A stretch of 64,000 bases of DNA. Source: Oxyruncus cristatus (Eukaryota > Chordata > Aves > Passeriformes > Cotingidae). The notes beneath the pieces were generated by a model, which made no database searches, was not told the DNA's origin, and worked only from the letters and a program-made list of their open reading frames with translations. The translations under genes and the position numbers were made by a program. How positions within the stretch are numbered: position 1 is the stretch's first letter; each line of letters begins with the position of its first letter. Shown in pieces: positions 24,801 to 37,800 of the stretch. The stretch covers positions 1,533,319 through 1,597,318 of the forward strand of contig VXAY01005956.1 of the NCBI GenBank assembly GCA_013399855.1, in the 5' to 3' direction.

Positions 24801-27093
24801 CACGTAACTGAGGGAGTTTGTGTTTCTCCTTCCCTTTCCTCCCACTTCGACCTTAATGGCAAAGATCATCTACTGATTTCTGGACTGCCGCTAGTGTTAT
24901 TTCACACACACAGTGTGACTGTGTCCAGATCCTGGATGTAACACAAGTAGCACTTTCCCTCTGGATGCCGGACTGGGCTATTACCTTCAGTCTGGTTCCC
25001 TGCACCGTGCTCAGTCCACGAACCCTGTCAGTGCTCCAACACACAATTGCCATTGCACGCAACGGGATTAAGGACACGGGCGCTTTAACACTCAGCTTTC
25101 AATGAAAACAGCTAATTTCAGTTTCATTTCACAAAAATATTCCGACGAAATTTATTAAAGTAGAAGAAAAAAGAACTTTGAAACCACAGAGAGGATCTGG
25201 AAATTTATACTTTCATTTTGCTAGATGTGCACTGCAGCTTGTTAAGGCAAGTTACTTAACTCTGCATTTCTATGTTCAGGCATCCATATGAACAGAATAA
25301 CCAACAGATAACTTGCCACCATCTAGTTATGCCAGGAAAGCAGTGGTTTGGAGGTCCTTAGCAGGATGGTGTCATATAGGAGTGACATACATACAGAAAG
25401 CTGTATATGACTGGAGGTTCCTGACTGCTGTAAATGTCAATCCTCAATAAATGGTTTGACCTTTTTTTATCTATTATTTCCATTTTGTAACTGAAATCAG
25501 GTCTGACACACTGAGCATTTCAGGGGAATAAATGCAGCTTGGGGATGACTTTGCAGTCTCATGTCTCACATCACACCCTTGAAATGCACGATCTCCCCAG
25601 AAATACAATGCTGTCTTGGTACTTAAGCCCCAAGGACCTCCAGCATCCGTTTGCTGGCTGACCTAACAAGCCAATGAGCCCATTATCAGCATGTCTCTAT
25701 AAGCCAACAAGGTTTCTTTTAGTGGAACTGCTTAAAGCACATAGCAGCTTGATCTTGGAGAAGTTATTCTTTAGGCATTTAATTGAGATCTTGCATGGGC
25801 AGAGTCACCTTCTGGGTGAACCCACTTCTGCACTGACTACAGAGAGAGGCCAGGGTCACCACTCTGCCTAATTGGGGAGTTTCAGTTAAAAACTGAAAGT
25901 TAGGTGAATTAAATATTGATCACAAACCCCACAACTGTGCAGCAGCTCACGTGCCAGGTTGAACTCGCAGTGTAGGAATGGAAACAGATGGGGAATAAAT
26001 TCCCCATCAGACAGTGACTTGGGGATCTGAATGCGAGATCCAGAGCCAGCCACTCATGTTAAGCCAGACAATGAGCAATTTGTTGTCTAATGATAATTTT
26101 GAATTAGAGGGAGGAAGGAGAATTGCTTTAATGTGGACTTCAAACAGTATTTTAAAAAACTTTACAGAAAGATGAAAATTTGAAATTATTTGATGATTTA
26201 AAACAAACTTCACTGTGATAAAAATGGAGGAGTCTCCTAGTGATTTCAACCTGTTGAACTGCTTTCATTAAGGAAACAAAACAAAATAATCCCAGCCACT
26301 CCAGAAAGGAACAACACAGAATTTCTTATAGTAAATGAAAAGGTCGGTTAGGAAAATGCCTAAATGTCTGCCTCTGATTGTCACAATTCCCTAGAATTTT
26401 TGAAACCCAATAAAAGAAAACAATATTAAGAGAAGTGGCGGTGCTGCTAAATTTGATCTTCTATGGTAGAAACTGTGTCCCCCAAGTTGCAGTGTTGAAT
26501 GGCTCAATTTCAGGCTTTCCTCACCAACAGCTTTGCCAGCAGGATAAAAGAAAATCCAGTTTCCCTTCCCCATACAACTCAGTTTATTAAAATCACAGAA
26601 TTATTCCAGGGCTAAATGTGTGTGTGGTGTTTTGACACAAACTATTCTGTTTGTGTGCAACCAGGAAGCTCAACAAAATAAAGACGAAGAGACTCTCAGA
26701 ATTGATCAAACTGCCAAATTTTTCTCATTGGCTTTTCCAGAGAACAGCCCTGTTTTAACTGGCTGAAGGGGAAAAAGCTGTTGTATCTGAAATGGCCAGA
26801 AGAAAGAAAAAGCTGGCAGAATGATGTCTTGCTAGGTGAGGATAGTCCAAGACTTAATTCCATGTGTCAGTGCAAGATAACACTCAGTCATACACATATG
26901 ATCTCATCAGCCCTCCAGGAGACAGGATTTTACTTGATGTTTGGTAATATTATTTTAGAGACTTTCTTAATATGTTTGCAGAACAAACAAACAAGGAAAA
27001 AATGCCAGGTAAACCTCAATCTAGATACCACTTAAAGGGATATGCAACCATTACAATCAAGAGTAACCACGGCATTATTAATTACAAGAGGAA
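21894..27093. other. Plain intron, nothing recognised
   Basis: Contains an A/C-rich tract at 22317-22366 (A-run then CACACACA). The largest ORF is 165 codons on the plus strand (24444-24941), with no domain or composition suggesting a real protein. No RNA gene or repeat family identified. Confidence 0.5.
22317..22366. repeat. A-run grading into CA repeat
   Basis: About sixteen A, then ACAAAAACACAACACCCC, then a short ACACACACAC run. Low complexity, probably a microsatellite grown from an A-tract. Confidence 0.75.
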
Positions 27094-27109
27094 GAAAAAA
27101 AAAAACCCA

Positions 27110-28080
27110 ACCAACCAGTAGGAATTCCATGTGTTGGCAGAAGCACTTGCTGTCTATCATCGCTGTCCACACCTCTCCCACGCCACACTGCACCCCCCTG
27201 TATATACACGTGTACCCCTTGGGCCAGCAGTGCACCCAACATGTATCAGCTGAACTACTGAACGTACCCGGGTGAAAAATATTCCTGCTGCCACCCCTGC
27301 CCTGCCACCACGAGCTGCTTGGAGAGCTCCTGCTCATCCCTCCCTCCAGCAGGCAGGCATTCCAGGCAGTGTGATGGTTCCTGGTATAACAACACTGGGG
27401 TGTGTGTTGCAAAAAGGCATTCCAGAGCTTTGTACCGACTCAAAGGGAATTCAGGGTCAGTTACTAGATCACATTTCTTGAGACTGTAGGCATTTCCAGT
27501 GCTCCTGCCCTGAATGTCTCTCTCCAGGGACCACAGGCAGGGGTTACCCAGCAGCCTCAGGGCAAACCTGACCTGGTTTCTGTTGCCTTCCCCAGCGCCA
27601 TCAGGGTTTGCCAGAGCAGCAGCTCAACCTGAGCTGCCTCCAGTGAACTGTCCTTTGGCTCCAGCTGGAGCAACCTGCCAGCCCTAAAACGCAGGAGCTG
27701 ACTGCACAAGCAAAAGGGGTCAGGCAGGTTCAGAAAATTTTCTTCTAAGCAACAAAGGCTAAAAACTTAGGACTTGATTCTTTGCTGTAACTTGACAGTT
27801 AGAAGGGAGATAATGAAATTCTGCTGGAAGAAACTCCCTTTGCAGAGAGTGGCCCGGTCAGGCTTGCAGGGGTGCTGGATTCCAGTCCCTGCTGTGCCGT
27901 GTGTGGGTCCCTGTCTCAGCATCCACAGTGAGGGGCTCCCACAGCAAACTGCCAACCCCATCCAGATCCTGCTCAGCCCCCCAAACACTAAACACAGCCC
28001 AAAGCCACCCTCAGACTGCCCTCACACAGGGCCAGAAAAACTAACAATCAGAGCTTTCTTTTCAGCCGTCAAAGCATAAA
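27110..28080. other. GC-richer intron patch
   Basis: Noticeably richer in G+C than its surroundings, with overlapping short ORFs on both strands (up to 126 codons). The frames overlap on both strands without any splice-site framing, as expected when stop codons are rarer. No known protein or repeat recognised. Confidence 0.45.
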
Positions 28081-29009
28081 CTCTGCAAAGCTTGACAGCA
28101 ACTTGCACTCCCAGCTAAGCCATCATTCTCAAGCCCCAGGGAGACAGACACTTGTGTGTTTTTATATATAAAGTCATACGTATTTGTAAATACTCAGATG
28201 ATTTCCATATACACCCACTAGCCACACAATGCAATAATAAATTATTTCAATAAATGGCATCACTCTAAGAAAGCAAGAAGGATAAATATAATTGCACAAG
28301 GTTTAAACAGGATGTAAATCAGCATTTAAAAAGAAAAAAAAAAAGAAGTTCACATGAAGCTGTTTACTCCTAGAGAATCTCCACTGCTCTAACATTTCAG
28401 AAATAGCCTCCAGTCGTGAGCGTGCTGCAGGAAGTAACAGAGAGCGGTTCAGCAGATGAAACAAAGAGGACCTAATTACCATGCGAAGCACAACATCCTT
28501 CAGATGTGATGAGAAACGTGACTGCATGAAAAACTGGTCCTGGGGAAATTTCAAAATATGACCACCCAAGCATAAAGAAGAGAGTGGTGAAAACCAGAGA
28601 AATTGCAACATGAGGGTGTAGTATTTCTATACAAAGAATATTAGTTTAAAAACATTTACATACAGCTATTGCACACATCCACATGCAGACAGAGCAACAC
28701 AAGGAACTATGTCATTGTGGAGGAAAGCCATAAATGTATAAAAGCTTTCAAAGCACATGCTACATATTAATCAAAAAATCCCATAAATTGTTCGTATGTT
28801 GATCCATGGAGATTCTTGACAGAAAAGCAAATAAACAGCCAAATGCATGAAAAACAATCAAGCAGCCTGACAATCCAGCACTATCTTTCCACTTTCATCA
28901 TACTTGGTCATTTAATATTCATTTTTTTGCCTACAATTCCACAGTTCGAATGTAAATAATTTATGAATATTGGCCATAAATTATTTTGGGCGAGTTATTG
29001 TGTGTGTCT
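28081..29009. other. Plain AT-rich intron
   Basis: No gene or repeat family seen. It holds one A-rich tract at 28328-28346 and an AT-rich end near 28900-28990. Confidence 0.5.
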
Positions 29010-29071
29010 GAGTTTTGTTTATTTGTTGTGGTTTTGTTTTGTTTGGGGTTTTTTTGTGGGTTTTTTTTTTT
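29010..29071. repeat. T/G-rich low-complexity tract
   Basis: TTTTG-type repeats passing into GGGGTTTTTTTG and a T10 run. It is the complement-type partner of the A/C tracts at 10300 and 39515. Confidence 0.8.
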
Positions 29072-29540
29072 GAAGAAGAACAACAAGGATGATAAGAACT
29101 GACATCCTGAAGCAAGGGAAAGTCTGACTTTCACTTACAGGTAGAGAGGTCGTGTCATTTGCAAAAAAACTGAAGGAAATATTTAAAGCCACAACAGACA
29201 AAACGCTGGCTCGTGCTGTGCCTGGGCCCAGCACAGGGGCCACGCTGTGGGCTCTGCTCAGAGTCTCTGCCAGCCACACAGAGCTCACACTGGTTTGGCA
29301 CCAGTGCAGCTGTGGGGACAGAGACCCCACCACCAGCACGACCCGAGACTGTGCTGGGCAATGGCCATTACTCCCTCCAAGATGGAAATATAATGTACCA
29401 TTTCTGATTTTGATCTACCAAATAGCACGCCCTTTTGGGGCAAGAAATTGCTAAAAAATAATTAGTGTCTCCTGGATGTCCTTTTGCTAGAGAACCAGAG
29501 CAAGGCAGACATTAACCTGTTCATTTAGTACCCCAGCCCA

Positions 29541-29568
29541 GGGGGTGTGTGGGGGTGTGTGTGTGTGA
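29541..29568. repeat. GT/GGGGT microsatellite
   Basis: GGGGGTGTGTGGGGGTGTGTGTGTGTG. Simple sequence, with G-runs that could stack, but only two runs of five G. Confidence 0.75.
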
Positions 29569-29599
29569 AGCTGATGGTGTGTCCTGGAAGGCTGTTCAA

Positions 29600-32500
29600 A
29601 GTGTGCAAAAACTGAGAAATAGAGTTTGCAAATTCCTTGGCACGATCAATACTGTTCTGCAGCTCCAGGTTCCCTTTATCGATGACAGCCTCCCTTGTTG
29701 CAGTGATTAGAGATTCTACATCTTTTAATCACAAAGAACATGACAACTACACCCTATCTATAGCTTTGTGATTTACAGCAATTGATGCACGATCATAATT
29801 GTATTAGTGCAATGATAGCTTTTGGGTGTTACCCAAGCAGCTGAATTTAAATATGACTGCGTTTGTGACAAACTGACAAGGAAAATCTGATGTTTGAATC
29901 CAACATTGATTTTAACCCATTCGGCTTCTCCTGTCTCCCTCTGCCTGTTAGTGGTAGGGATGAACCATTCTCTTCCTGCCTCACTAATTCTAACCATAAA
30001 AAAAATGGAAAGCTGACACGTGGACTAAACAGAGAAGGTTGTCTTCCGTATGTGTTAACAGATAGATAAGTTTCAGGAGCAACATCCCACTCTTCTAATA
30101 AAGTATCGACTACTTTCGCTATGAGTGGGTGGATTTCAGCTTAGCCAGTATTATTATTTTGAACCATTTTAGACAATTCCCCAGTTTATACCACGAAGTC
30201 ATCTGAACACCAGTGCTTCTTTTTAATTTCAGGGGATTTGTTTGTTTTATTTTTAGCCTGATTCCTGACAGAAATGAGACACCCACAGACCGCAGTCATG
30301 GGAGCCTGAAATAATGCATGTGTTTGTGCTCTCATACAAAAAGGGTGTTCAACTCACCCCTGCTGTCCAGCATCAAGGTCAAAAGATACGGAAACTCTTC
30401 GGGGTTTGAAAAGAAGGCAGTGGGGGAGAGGAGAGGGACCCTACTGCTGTCCCATTTCAGGAAAAGCTAATAAAGCTCACCCTTTGTAAGATATCAGAGG
30501 ATCCGCATGAGAGAGAGACATTACAAGCCAGGCTTCATTAGCTCCTCTGCTCACAGAGCGACTTCTTTTTACAAGAGAACAGAAGATTTCAGTCTCCTGA
30601 GCTGAAAGAAAGCACAGGCTGGCAGGGAAGAATGAGACTAGATGAAAAGCAGGTTCTTCTTATCTCTTTCTAAATATTTTCATACAAAGTATTGGCTTGC
30701 ATCCCCCCTCCAGTGTCCCACCTAACAGCACTCACAACAACAAGCAAGTGCCAGAGCTGGTGCCTGCAACTTGCAGGCAATGGGAACCAATTCAGGAAAA
30801 CCTGCAGCTTTCCCCAAGGACTTTCCCAATGCCAAAACAGCTGTGGCACGTTCTCAGAAGACCTCAGTTCAACTTGCTGCTTTACCAGACACTTCCCATG
30901 CAGCCCAGGAGACCGCACTCTCTGTCTGACACTCAGCTTCTCCCCAAAGGCCAGGATGATGGCACAGGGCCTCTGGGAAGACCACATCCTATCTGACAGG
31001 GGGAAGCCGTATCAGGATTCCCTACAGCACCTCGGTTGCAGACACACAGCCAACCACAGAGCATTTCCCTGTGAGAGCTTTGGATTTACAGCAAGAAACC
31101 AAAAGCTACGGGTCTAATACATCACGAGAGACCAAGGACATTCCTGGTGGCCTTAGATGGCTGTAGCAGATATGTCCCAACACAACCCTGCACCACCTCC
31201 CAGTGTCTTCATTTATGCACTTTAAGTGTTGGCAAGCTCATCACTGGCACCAGATCCAGCATGCTCGGCTCTTGTCAGAGCAACAGGCTGGGCTGACACC
31301 GCTTCTCCGCTCGCTTTGGACACAAAAGACAAGGCCCAGAGTGACCAGCCCTGCAGCAAGGCAGAGGGAGACTAATTTCCCTTACATCAACACCGAACCT
31401 CACAACTAACCCACAACTTTTTGTTATACTGATAACTTATATCCAACATCCTGGTAATGTTTCTGAATATTTTCAATGACTGGGGGTTATCAGGATCTCC
31501 AGACTTCAGGCAGGAGTCTATGAAGCAGAGATACCTGCCCTCTGCCTTCCTCGGCAGAGATCCTTGGACAGTCTGTCCAGCCTCAGCTGCTGCCTTACAG
31601 TAAAGCCTACTGAGCATGGGATCAGCCTCATGAGTGTAGCTGTAAACTTGGCTTTGCTGCTTGAGCTGATCATTTTCTCCTGATGACAAAGCACAGGGAC
31701 GGACTTAACTGTGTGTTTAGTTTGGGAACGTTTAAATAGTTGGAAGGAGGATGCTCAGCCCCAGTGTGCATAGAGTGTTTATTGTTCTAGATAGAAAGCC
31801 AATATATAAACACACATCTTTCAAAAAATCCACTCTTTTCCTTAAAGCCCTGAAAACACACCCAGGCTATTAAGTTTCTTTTCTCAGATAAAACCTGTCT
31901 ATCATTTCTGCATGCATGGCAGGACCTCGGCAGTGCTTGAAAAGACTAATTTTGTGTGCAGCTGTACCACCCCTTTGCCTCACTCCCTCTGTACCGCCTG
32001 AGCTGCTGTTTCACTACTACCAGGTACCCACTTGGAGGCACAGGGCTGTAAGTGTGTTGTGACCCAGCTGGATGGGTGGACTTGCCCAGTCCATTGTCTT
32101 GAGACTCAGCACTGACAAGTATAAACTGAGCCACTAAGCACAGATTTAAGAAACTTATTTTAGACATCTGCTGATATTCTGCTGGATATCCAGTCTGGAT
32201 ATTCTGCTTCTGGATACAGCTCCCAGGAATAAACAACTGTTGTAATCACAGTAAAATAAATACTTTATTGCAGTTGAATAATGTTGGTTCTAATTACAGT
32301 ATCATTTATGTGTTTTCCTATTAGAGGAAGATTTCCACTTATTCTTTTCTATATTTATTTACCCAAAACATAATACTCAGTGCGATGTTTGCAATTGAGC
32401 TGCTGCTTCTCTTTTTCTGCCAGTTTTACAGCTGCTTGTTAGGCAAAGTTGATCTCACATCCTTCCAAAAATCAAACAGGTATCAGCTTAGCTCAGATAA

Positions 32501-33080
32501 CTGCTCTCAAAAAAGGCTCTTTCTATGCCTTCTGGGGGTTAAATCCCCTACAATTGCTCTAACATCTGAATGGGAGTCTTTTCCAAGGAACTAAAAAGCC
32601 CTCTGGATGAGACCTAACAGGCGTTTAGCTTTGTTCTTAATGCTCAGTTGGCTGTGTTAGGAAACTCAGGTTGATATTTTGGTATAACTGGCTCATTTTT
32701 GCCAAGGAGATACCCTACGGATTAGCACTTAGTAGGAAGAGGCAATTGCTACGAGTATTTTTCCTTTAAGTCATTTTTCTCATTGCTGCTGCAGGGAAAA
32801 AATTCAACTGCTTAAATATGGGACAGAAGAGGAGCTGAATGAGCAACAGCTTTAATTCTGTGCCTATGCTGTAGGTTACCTGCAAATTCCCAATACTATG
32901 TGACTCACCTGCAATAATATCATACACGCTGGTAAAGGTAAAAAAATAGCTGATATCCCTCTTGTTCCTTCCTAGTTGAGCTCTGCATCTCAGCTTCTAC
33001 TGACTGCTCCTTCTCATTCAGATCCCATGTGTTTGGCTGTGCAGATGCTCTCTGAGGATGTGGGGCACCCAAGTTTATAA
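29600..33080. other. Plain intron, nothing recognised
   Basis: Short ORFs up to 141 codons (30692-31117, plus) and a 100-codon minus-strand ORF at 31387-31689 are the only notable frames. None has a recognised domain or convincing exon boundaries at both ends. A GC-richer patch lies at about 30690-31060. Confidence 0.45.
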
Positions 33081-33089
33081 CCTGAAACC

Positions 33090-33118
33090 TTTACAAATGT
33101 AGGTTTACAAATGTAAAC
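33090..33118. repeat. Small tandem duplication overlapping an inverted repeat
   Basis: TTTACAAATGTA occurs twice at a 14-base period, and the second copy sits inside GTTTACAAATGTAAAC (33103-33118), a near-perfect palindrome. A short replication-slippage product is the simplest reading. Confidence 0.6.
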
Positions 33119-33119
33119 T

Positions 33120-34430
33120 CTATGTTAGGAGTGGGTTAAACAGGAAAACTAAGCGTTTCCACTTATTCAAGCAGTCTGTCATAAAACTAAGCTCAAAAAG
33201 AACAGGATGATTACAATAAAACTGGGAAAGGCAGTTTAACAACGTAACTCCTCCAGCAGTGATGACACCACCATACAGTAACCTCAGCAAACAACTGCAG
33301 AAACAGGTCAGTGAGCCATTATGCTACACAGGCCATCACTAGAAACATGCTCAAAACATGTCAGACCCTTTTACACAGGACTCAAGTTCTCTAGATTAAA
33401 AAAAGGGTCTTGGGAGAAGATAATTTATTGATCTCCCATGGTTTTGAGAGCATGCTCTCTAGGACTCGCTGGACTGACTCTTATATTCACTGAGAGAAAG
33501 CCATAATGTCTTCCCCCCTTCACCCACCTTTTCTTGGAACTATTGCTACCAACAGCATCAAGACATGAAGGGGCTTCCTGATGCAATGAAATTATGCATC
33601 AAAACACCCCCAAAGCCTGTACAAGTTTGCCTTGTGCTTGGACTTAATTCCTAGCAGACAAGCTGGGATAGAAAGGATGGAGGCAGAGGAGTTCAGCAAT
33701 CAGCGATCCACAGAGCGAGACAGCGACATATTCAGGGACCAGACAGGGCCACGAGTTTTCTGAAGGTTGTACAGGAAACTGGGAACTGAATCCAGGGTCT
33801 GAGACCTCCACTGGCAAAATTGCCAGTGACTTCAAACACCATTGACTCATAACAGCTACGACAATTTACAGGAGCTGAAGACCTGCCCCCAGGAGTCCTG
33901 CCTCGCGGCCCCTGCTCTTACTGCTGGAGATCGATGACTCTTACAGGTCAGATTTTTTGTTTTGTTTTGTCAGGCTTAGATTGCTTCTTTGTACACTGCT
34001 GAGATCAAATCAATTACTTTCCACTCCAACCATCTGACCAAAGTAATTCTAATGGAGCAGAAAGCAGAAACTCAGATAAAAGCAGGGACGACGTATTTTT
34101 CACTGTTATCTTTGTGCTGAGCGTGATAAAGAAGGAATGAAGGCTGAAATAAAGATCATTCTTAATAATTCCCCCTCACGTAAGAGTAATGATCTTAATT
34201 TCCACCCTTTGTCTTTGTTGTGGAGACTGGGGACATGAGTTTAGATGGAAGATGAACCCTTTAAGTTTTCAAACAAAGAGCACTTATAACAGAAATCCTG
34301 TTTCCCTGATAATCATATCCAGGAAAACTATTATTTTGGAACATGATTGCATTTTTCAGCTACCTCAATACCATTTTTACTGTTCAGCTGCATGAAAAAT
34401 TACCTAACCTGTTGGAATGGATTTCTTGAC
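33120..34430. other. Plain intron, nothing recognised
   Basis: No reading frame over about 70 codons and no repeat family identified. Confidence 0.45.
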
Positions 34431-34720
34431 CCACACATAGCTACATTAAAGGGTGTAATTTAATGCAATCTAACTAAATTAGCACCAATTAGACAGGCTA
34501 AATTAAAGGGCATGTCACTAATAAATTTTATGCTAAACATATTACTGATAATAAGCTCACTAAAAATTGCATAATGAAATAAAATATTCTTTTTAACACT
34601 GCTCAGTCTAAATATGAATATATAAAAAGTCATGAAGTAATGAAATACAGTATGCTAATTCCCAGTTGCCTTTCAGGATAACATCACAGCAATATTAAAA
34701 TGCATCAATTACAGTGGTGT
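34431..34720. promoter_or_regulatory. AT-rich, ATTA-rich block (candidate conserved element)
   Basis: Dense in homeodomain-type cores (TAATTTAATG, CTAAATTAGC, CCAATTAGAC, CTAAATTAAAG) with no homopolymer or repeat signature. Called from composition only. Confidence 0.3.
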
Positions 34721-34787
34721 TTAAAAACAATAGGTCAAATCCTGGAGGGAAGCAGAAAGCCAGGCCAAATTTCATGCAATACGTAGG

Positions 34788-34866
34788 ATCCTCATCCTGC
34801 AAACATTTACATATATATGCCCAGCTCCTTTGAACTCAGCGGGTCTGCTCCTGCACATGAAGTTGT
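34788..34866. repeat. Partial palindromic sauropsid repeat (second subtype)
   Basis: ATCCTGCAAACATTTACATA, then CCTTTGAACTCAGCGGG, then TGCACATGAAG. This follows the plan of a second palindromic repeat type I know from bird and turtle sequence, beginning 'atcctgcaaacactta' with a 'cattgaactcaatggg' centre. One arm plus the centre are visible. A related GGTCAAATCCTG lies just to the left at about 34733. Confidence 0.45.
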
Positions 34867-34869
34867 TCC

Positions 34870-37800
34870 GCTTGCTGCTGTGTCTGCTCAGAGAGCTGAA
34901 CTGTAACATGGACCAGGGTGTGATGGAGGACTGCAGAAAGTGCTTGGATTTCCGTCTGGATACTTTTTATGGAGCATATTTTCCAAGTTTTTCTTTCCAT
35001 GTACCAAAGCTTTACAGTGCACCCTTCCTAAGTCCCGTATGTAAAGGTATCTCACGGTACAAAAACTAAGATCAAGCGGCTTGCAGCAATCAGTTCTTTG
35101 GTAAGTGTGAGGAAGGAGGATTTCCCACAGATCTGCATGTGTGCATCTGCCTGTCCCCTCTCCTGTGACCTGGTTCTCCAACCTCTGCTGAGAGCTGGGC
35201 TCATACTATGTCCCATTTCCTGACCACAGCGTGGCTGGGCTCTCTCTTTCCCAGCTGACTGCTGGGTTTCATGAAACTTCCAACTTTGAGAGTGCTGCCA
35301 TCTATTCCAAACCAATGGAAATCAGGCAAGAACAAACCATACCACCCCCACCAACTTCCTAAGCCCCTTTCCTACCAGCAGGTCGTGGGAATTTGGTGAC
35401 TCAGGTTTAAGCATGGTGTAAGAGCTGCATGTTTGGCAGATTGAATGCATTGGTGTCCATGTTTTCAGCTATGCCCCAAAAAGCAGCTGCAAGAGCCATT
35501 TGTGACTCCACTCATTTGCATCCTCAAAACTCTTGGATGCCCCTTGCTCCCAAGGGCTATTAAGGTACTAAATACTGCCAGACAACCCAACTGCATCCCC
35601 ACTTAATGCACCTGTTCTCTGCGGGGTAGGCCCAGAGGTTTATGACCCTTTTGCATCTTTCTTCTGACACAAAATGATCAAAAGGCCAGACAAGCTCTGG
35701 CACTCTATGTACCATTCATCTATCAGATATTTATTAATCAGTGATAAAGTAAATCAGGGATAGTAAAGTGGAAGTGACATCTTTATTAAGACAGACCAAC
35801 ATGTCCTGAATAGTAACGAGAATGGGCTTCTGAAACACATGCTCTGCATTCACCAATTACGCCCCTCAGCAGGGTCCTTGCTCATGAGTTGTCTTTTCTC
35901 ACTCAGGTAGCTTAAAGTTAATAGGCCCATTCATGTGCGTAACATCTGTAAAAGCATGTTCTAGACTCATATTCCCTGTCTTCAGCTCCTCAAAAACCCC
36001 ATAACACTTTAGGCAAAACCAGATAAACACAAATAATTATGCAGAAAATCTGCATTAAAGTCCATATGGATTTTAATCAGCTTCTGGACAGGCTGTGCAC
36101 AGGTTGTAGCTGATGCCCGATGCAAAAATTGAGCCTTCAGCCAGAGAGGAAGAGCAGTAATGTACAAACAAAACTACAGAAGGAAATTTTACAAGTTAAA
36201 AATTAACATACATGGACATCTCCCACTTTTTGGGGCTGCAGCCTGTTCTCAGAAAACGGGAATATTTCATATCAGAGCATGCTTCCCCCCCTCCATAAAC
36301 ACATTCTTCCTCTCTCATAAGAAAGCAAATAGGATTTTCTGAATTCTGTTGAGGCCATAGGAAAAAAAACAAAAAAAGGCATAATGACATTGTGCAGTGT
36401 CCATTAAGATCCTGAAGTGCTAAAGGCACCTGAAAACTTGGCATTTCCTGCTCGAGTGCTTCCACTGTTCAAACAGATTTTTAAAACAGCCAAGAAACCA
36501 TGCCAAATGATCGCTGTTAATCAAAGACTCCTTTTAAATTGTTTGAAAACAAAGCAGTGTCAAAAATGGTAAACGGCACACTTTACTACACGAGGAACTG
36601 AAAAATTACTGAACTCACATCAGTGCATATTTGGAGGGAAAATGTTGGCTTTGGAATCAAAGGGACATATTTGGGGTCTTTTAGGAGTGCTGCGATCTTG
36701 TTTCAAAAAAAATGAATTGTTGATTTTTAGATTTTTTTTTTTTTCCAATCCAGTCTTTAGGTAAGCATCCACGTGGAAACCAACTGCCATGATTTTATTT
36801 ACTTCAGATCAGCTCTCAGGGTATTAGCCCTGCAGGATCGGGATCTAGCCCACTGGAGACAGGAATTCCATTCTAGGACACTTCTGTGCATCATGCACCA
36901 TGCAACATAGAGCCCCAGATGGTGGATGCAAAGTGCTGTTGCTAAATCAAAAGCAGCCCTCTACACATACAGCTTCGCTATCACTTCCAAAACAATACAC
37001 AAGTGATTTATTCTCCTTAAAAAAATTATCAGTTTGGTTCATTAACCTATAGCCGTACAAAAGCAGGAGTCAATTACGTTGCCACATCAGATGTGTGTAA
37101 AGATAATTACCCTGAAAAGAAGATGTAAAGGTGTCCATAAAGGCAGTGAAATGTGACCTATTAAATCAAGCTGTAACCTATTATGGGTCAAAAAACACAT
37201 TTGTAGGGCCAACAGGCTCATGGCAATGGCCAATCTAGCATGAATTCTGCAGGTGTCCTTTTCAAATAAACATGAAATCTATCCTTTTCCTTCCTGCCAT
37301 ATTACTGGTTTCTTACCTTCCACACACAGTTTACCCAACACATACATATGCAAACAAAACACGCAGATTATATTATATAGATTATATTTTGTCTCATTTG
37401 TACTCACTGCAATGAATGGGTTGAAAAAAAAAACCCCTGCTTTGTGTCACATGCTAAAATACACAGGTATTACAGGGATTTCTCAGAATGCCTCTCCTTT
37501 GATGCTCTTTCGGGATCACTCTGAATAACCTTTCGGGTTATACTGGGCTTGATGCTGCTTTCTCTTGCACCAGAGGTCTAATCAGAAGTAATTAAATGGA
37601 AGTCACCAGAGCTCTTTCATGGCAATCCCAGTAGAACCGAGTCTGTAATTAAACTTGCAGATTTTTAAAGAGAGGTATTGCGTTAATACAGGTGTACAGG
37701 ACTGAGGCAGAAACACTGACGTCTTGTAAACAGTTTCACCGCAGTGCTGAGACTGTAACAGTGTGGGAAGCAGATGTATTTCTGATTTATGGACCTGCCC

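Noticed and set aside
24444..24941. 165-codon plus-strand ORF as a gene
   Set aside because: No recognised motif; composition is not protein-like and there is no supporting context.
31387..31689. 100-codon minus-strand ORF with an acceptor-like TCATCAG near its start
   Set aside because: Its residues look less random than most, but I found no matching donor, no known family and no AFF2 similarity.
35086..35100. Plus-strand micro-exon between TTGCAG and GTAAGTG
   Set aside because: Only about 15 bases with no pyrimidine tract before the AG, and it is antisense to the gene; the donor match alone is weak evidence.
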